A stretch of 15,208 nt of DNA from Clostridiales bacterium. GTDB taxonomy: Bacteria > Bacillota > Clostridia > Christensenellales > JAISNN01. The translations under genes and the position numbers were made by a program. The notes below the pieces were generated by a model. The model was not told the DNA's origin. It worked only from the letters and a program-made list of their open reading frames with translations, and searched no databases. Within the stretch, counting starts at the first letter, position 1. Every line of letters begins with the position of its first letter. Location: the NCBI GenBank assembly GCA_031289865.1, contig JAITOQ010000126.1, forward strand, positions 1 through 15,208. The letters run 5' to 3'. Positions 13,911 through 15,208 of the stretch are shown here, piece by piece.

Positions 13911-15208
13911 TCATTTCAAAGCTTGTGAAAGTTCGTCTAAAAACGCCGGTTTTTTGCGATATTTTTCGTATAAGGTTTGAATGATAGGCTTGGCGAATTC
14001 TATTCCGCAAGCCTTTGCCGAATGTTGGATTGTTATACAAACCTTTTGATATGAGCTTCTGTCAGACGCTTGCTCGGCTTGTGAAAATATATACGGCTCA
14101 AATATTTGAGAGATTTCGTTTTTGTAATCCGGTAGCAAATTCCGATATAAGTCTTCTAAGTCGCGTGGATTTTTTTGACAGTAAATAAGCAGATTCTCTT
14201 TCAGCTTTTCATGAATCAATATCTTTATATACATATCTCTATGTGAATAAAAACCGTATGAATAAGGACCTTTCGGTGCATTTTCTATAGCCGATATAAG
14301 GGAATCACGGACTGTATCCCACTCCTCGGCAGAATAAAGCGGTTTTAGCTTTTTAAAATAGTCAAAGCCAATGTCATACTTGCCGATCAGTACAAATTCT
14401 CTCCCCAACTCGCGCATTCCTTCACGCATACCTTGTTTTTCGTAAATCTTATATCGGTACTCCTTCCAAATAATGAGATTTCCGTTGTTTTTATCTGCTT
14501 TTTCTCCGTCCGTGCATAACGAAAGCGCAAGCTCATATTGTTCGCGGCTCATCGCCGTTTCTATTGCCGTTTTGCGAAAGCTGCGATTGTATAAATGAGA
14601 GTTGACATAGGTCTCCCCCGCGCACTCTCCGTCAAACCGTTTGATAATTGCATATAGAATATTTTCCGCATCCCCGTCGCCGCATTCCAAACCACAAGAT
14701 AAATAAGCCGTCAATTTTTTACGCAAATCAGCGTTTCCGCACAACGGAACCAATGTCGTTAAGAGGTCTAACCGCCAATCGATCCAATTGTCATAAAACC
14801 CCGCACAAGCATGATTAAAAACAATGTCGAATATCTCGACCCTTTCGGAATTTTCTTCAATCGTTTTACTTATTCGATTTGTCGCACTGTAAATGATATC
14901 GCACACCTCACCGTTGCTATCGTCGCAGCTGCCTAAAATCCCCGTTATTTCCTCCAACACTACGACACATAAACGAATTCGCATGACCGCGTCATACGCG
15001 CCGCCGCAAACCATATTTAAAACTTTATACATACCCTCTACCGCATGCCGCATATCGTGATAATCAATAAAGCCGCTCTTAGTATATTTACGCAAGTCTA
15101 CGCGTATTAACTTTCTCGCGGATTCCGCAACGTCCTTTAAGTTTCCCAATCTCAGCCGCAAATCCGCTTTTATCTCACGGTCGTTTTTTGCATACTCAAG
15201 AAGAATTT
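13911..15208 (-). CDS. Probable SWIM zinc-finger family protein, C-terminal part (5' end outside window)
   Basis: The reading frame is open to the window edge, so the gene starts outside; 431 residues are visible. The first methionine-like codon inside (TTG at 15161) has no ribosome site and the frame codes convincingly above it (LLEYAKNDREIKADLRLRLG), so it is not the start. The visible part is all helical, with the pattern LL.YA...PEIK..L.LR followed by the GFIDYHDM segment and a later CDDSNGEVCDII segment. I recall these from the C-terminal region of SWIM zinc-finger proteins of Firmicutes, whose CxCx(n)CxH motif would lie upstream and cannot be seen. The repeat-like helices resemble TPR or HEAT-type scaffolds. 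Function is unknown. The stop codon is TGA at 13911. Confidence 0.45.
   Translation of the reverse strand, partial: ILLEYAKNDREIKADLRLRLGNLKDVAESARKLIRVDLRKYTKSGFIDYHDMRHAVEGMYKVLNMVCGGAYDAVMRIRLCVVVLEEITGILGSCDDSNGEVCDIIYSATNRISKTIEENSERVEIFDIVFNHACAGFYDNWIDWRLDLLTTLVPLCGNADLRKKLTAYLSCGLECGDGDAENILYAIIKRFDGECAGETYVNSHLYNRSFRKTAIETAMSREQYELALSLCTDGEKADKNNGNLIIWKEYRYKIYEKQGMREGMRELGREFVLIGKYDIGFDYFKKLKPLYSAEEWDTVRDSLISAIENAPKGPYSYGFYSHRDMYIKILIHEKLKENLLIYCQKNPRDLEDLYRNLLPDYKNEISQIFEPYIFSQAEQASDRSSYQKVCITIQHSAKACGIEFAKPIIQTLYEKYRKKPAFLDELSQALK

Noticed and set aside
15159..15161. TTG as the start of the last gene
   Set aside because: There is no ribosome site and the frame continues with plausible coding sequence to the window edge, so the gene is treated as partial.

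Overview
The window looks like a low-to-mid-GC Firmicute, most likely an uncultured clostridial lineage. Evidence: strong AGGAGG-type ribosome sites, near-consensus sigma-A promoters (a perfect TTGACA-17-TATAAT precedes glnA), T-tract hairpin terminators, a tRNA with encoded CCA, and a type III glutamine synthetase. This taxonomic reading is inference from style; there is no rRNA or other marker.

Layout. Positions 1-173 (minus) hold the N-terminus of a Fic-family protein, cut by the window edge, behind a promoter covered by four TTGCATA half-sites in two inverted pairs. Positions 528-2618 (plus) hold glnA, type III, with a terminator-like hairpin in its leader and a clear terminator behind it. 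Positions 2857-4671 (plus) hold a very AT-rich OLD-family ATPase/TOPRIM nuclease standing alone. Facing it on the minus strand is an AbiE-type pair: AbiEi-like antitoxin (5688-6296), then AbiEii nucleotidyltransferase (4796-5701). A bidirectional hairpin terminator lies between the converging units. Next on the minus strand are a short QueG-like 4Fe-4S protein (6437-7129), a GNAT acetyltransferase (7276-7815) and a compact cas operon (7834-13586). A tRNA-Ser(UGA) lies upstream of the cas operon. The last 1.3 kb carry the C-terminal part of a gene that runs off the window, probably a SWIM zinc-finger family protein.

The cas operon is the centre of interest. Read in transcription order it is cas5c, cas8c, cas7c, cas3, then the GNAT gene. 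All junctions overlap or are nearly touching (overlaps of about 13, 17 and 4 bases, then an 18-base gap). The HD nuclease and helicase motifs of Cas3 are intact, so the interference machinery looks functional. However, cas1, cas2, cas4 and a CRISPR array are all absent from the window, cas3 is last instead of first, and an acetyltransferase is attached at the end. Inside cas8c there is a full Shine-Dalgarno (AAAGGAGG) 5 bases before an in-frame ATG. This predicts a separately translated Cas11c of 152 residues. The operon begins with a TTG codon behind a strong ribosome site and has no evident promoter of its own; the nearest strong promoter is the one for tRNA-Ser.

Taken together, the stretch between glnA and tRNA-Ser reads as a defence island: an OLD nuclease, an AbiE toxin-antitoxin and a type I-C-like CRISPR effector, with a Fic gene on the other side of glnA. 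A 31-base element (30/31 identical) carrying the -35 box occurs both in front of the AbiE pair and in front of the QueG-like gene. It ties two otherwise unrelated units to a common promoter design.
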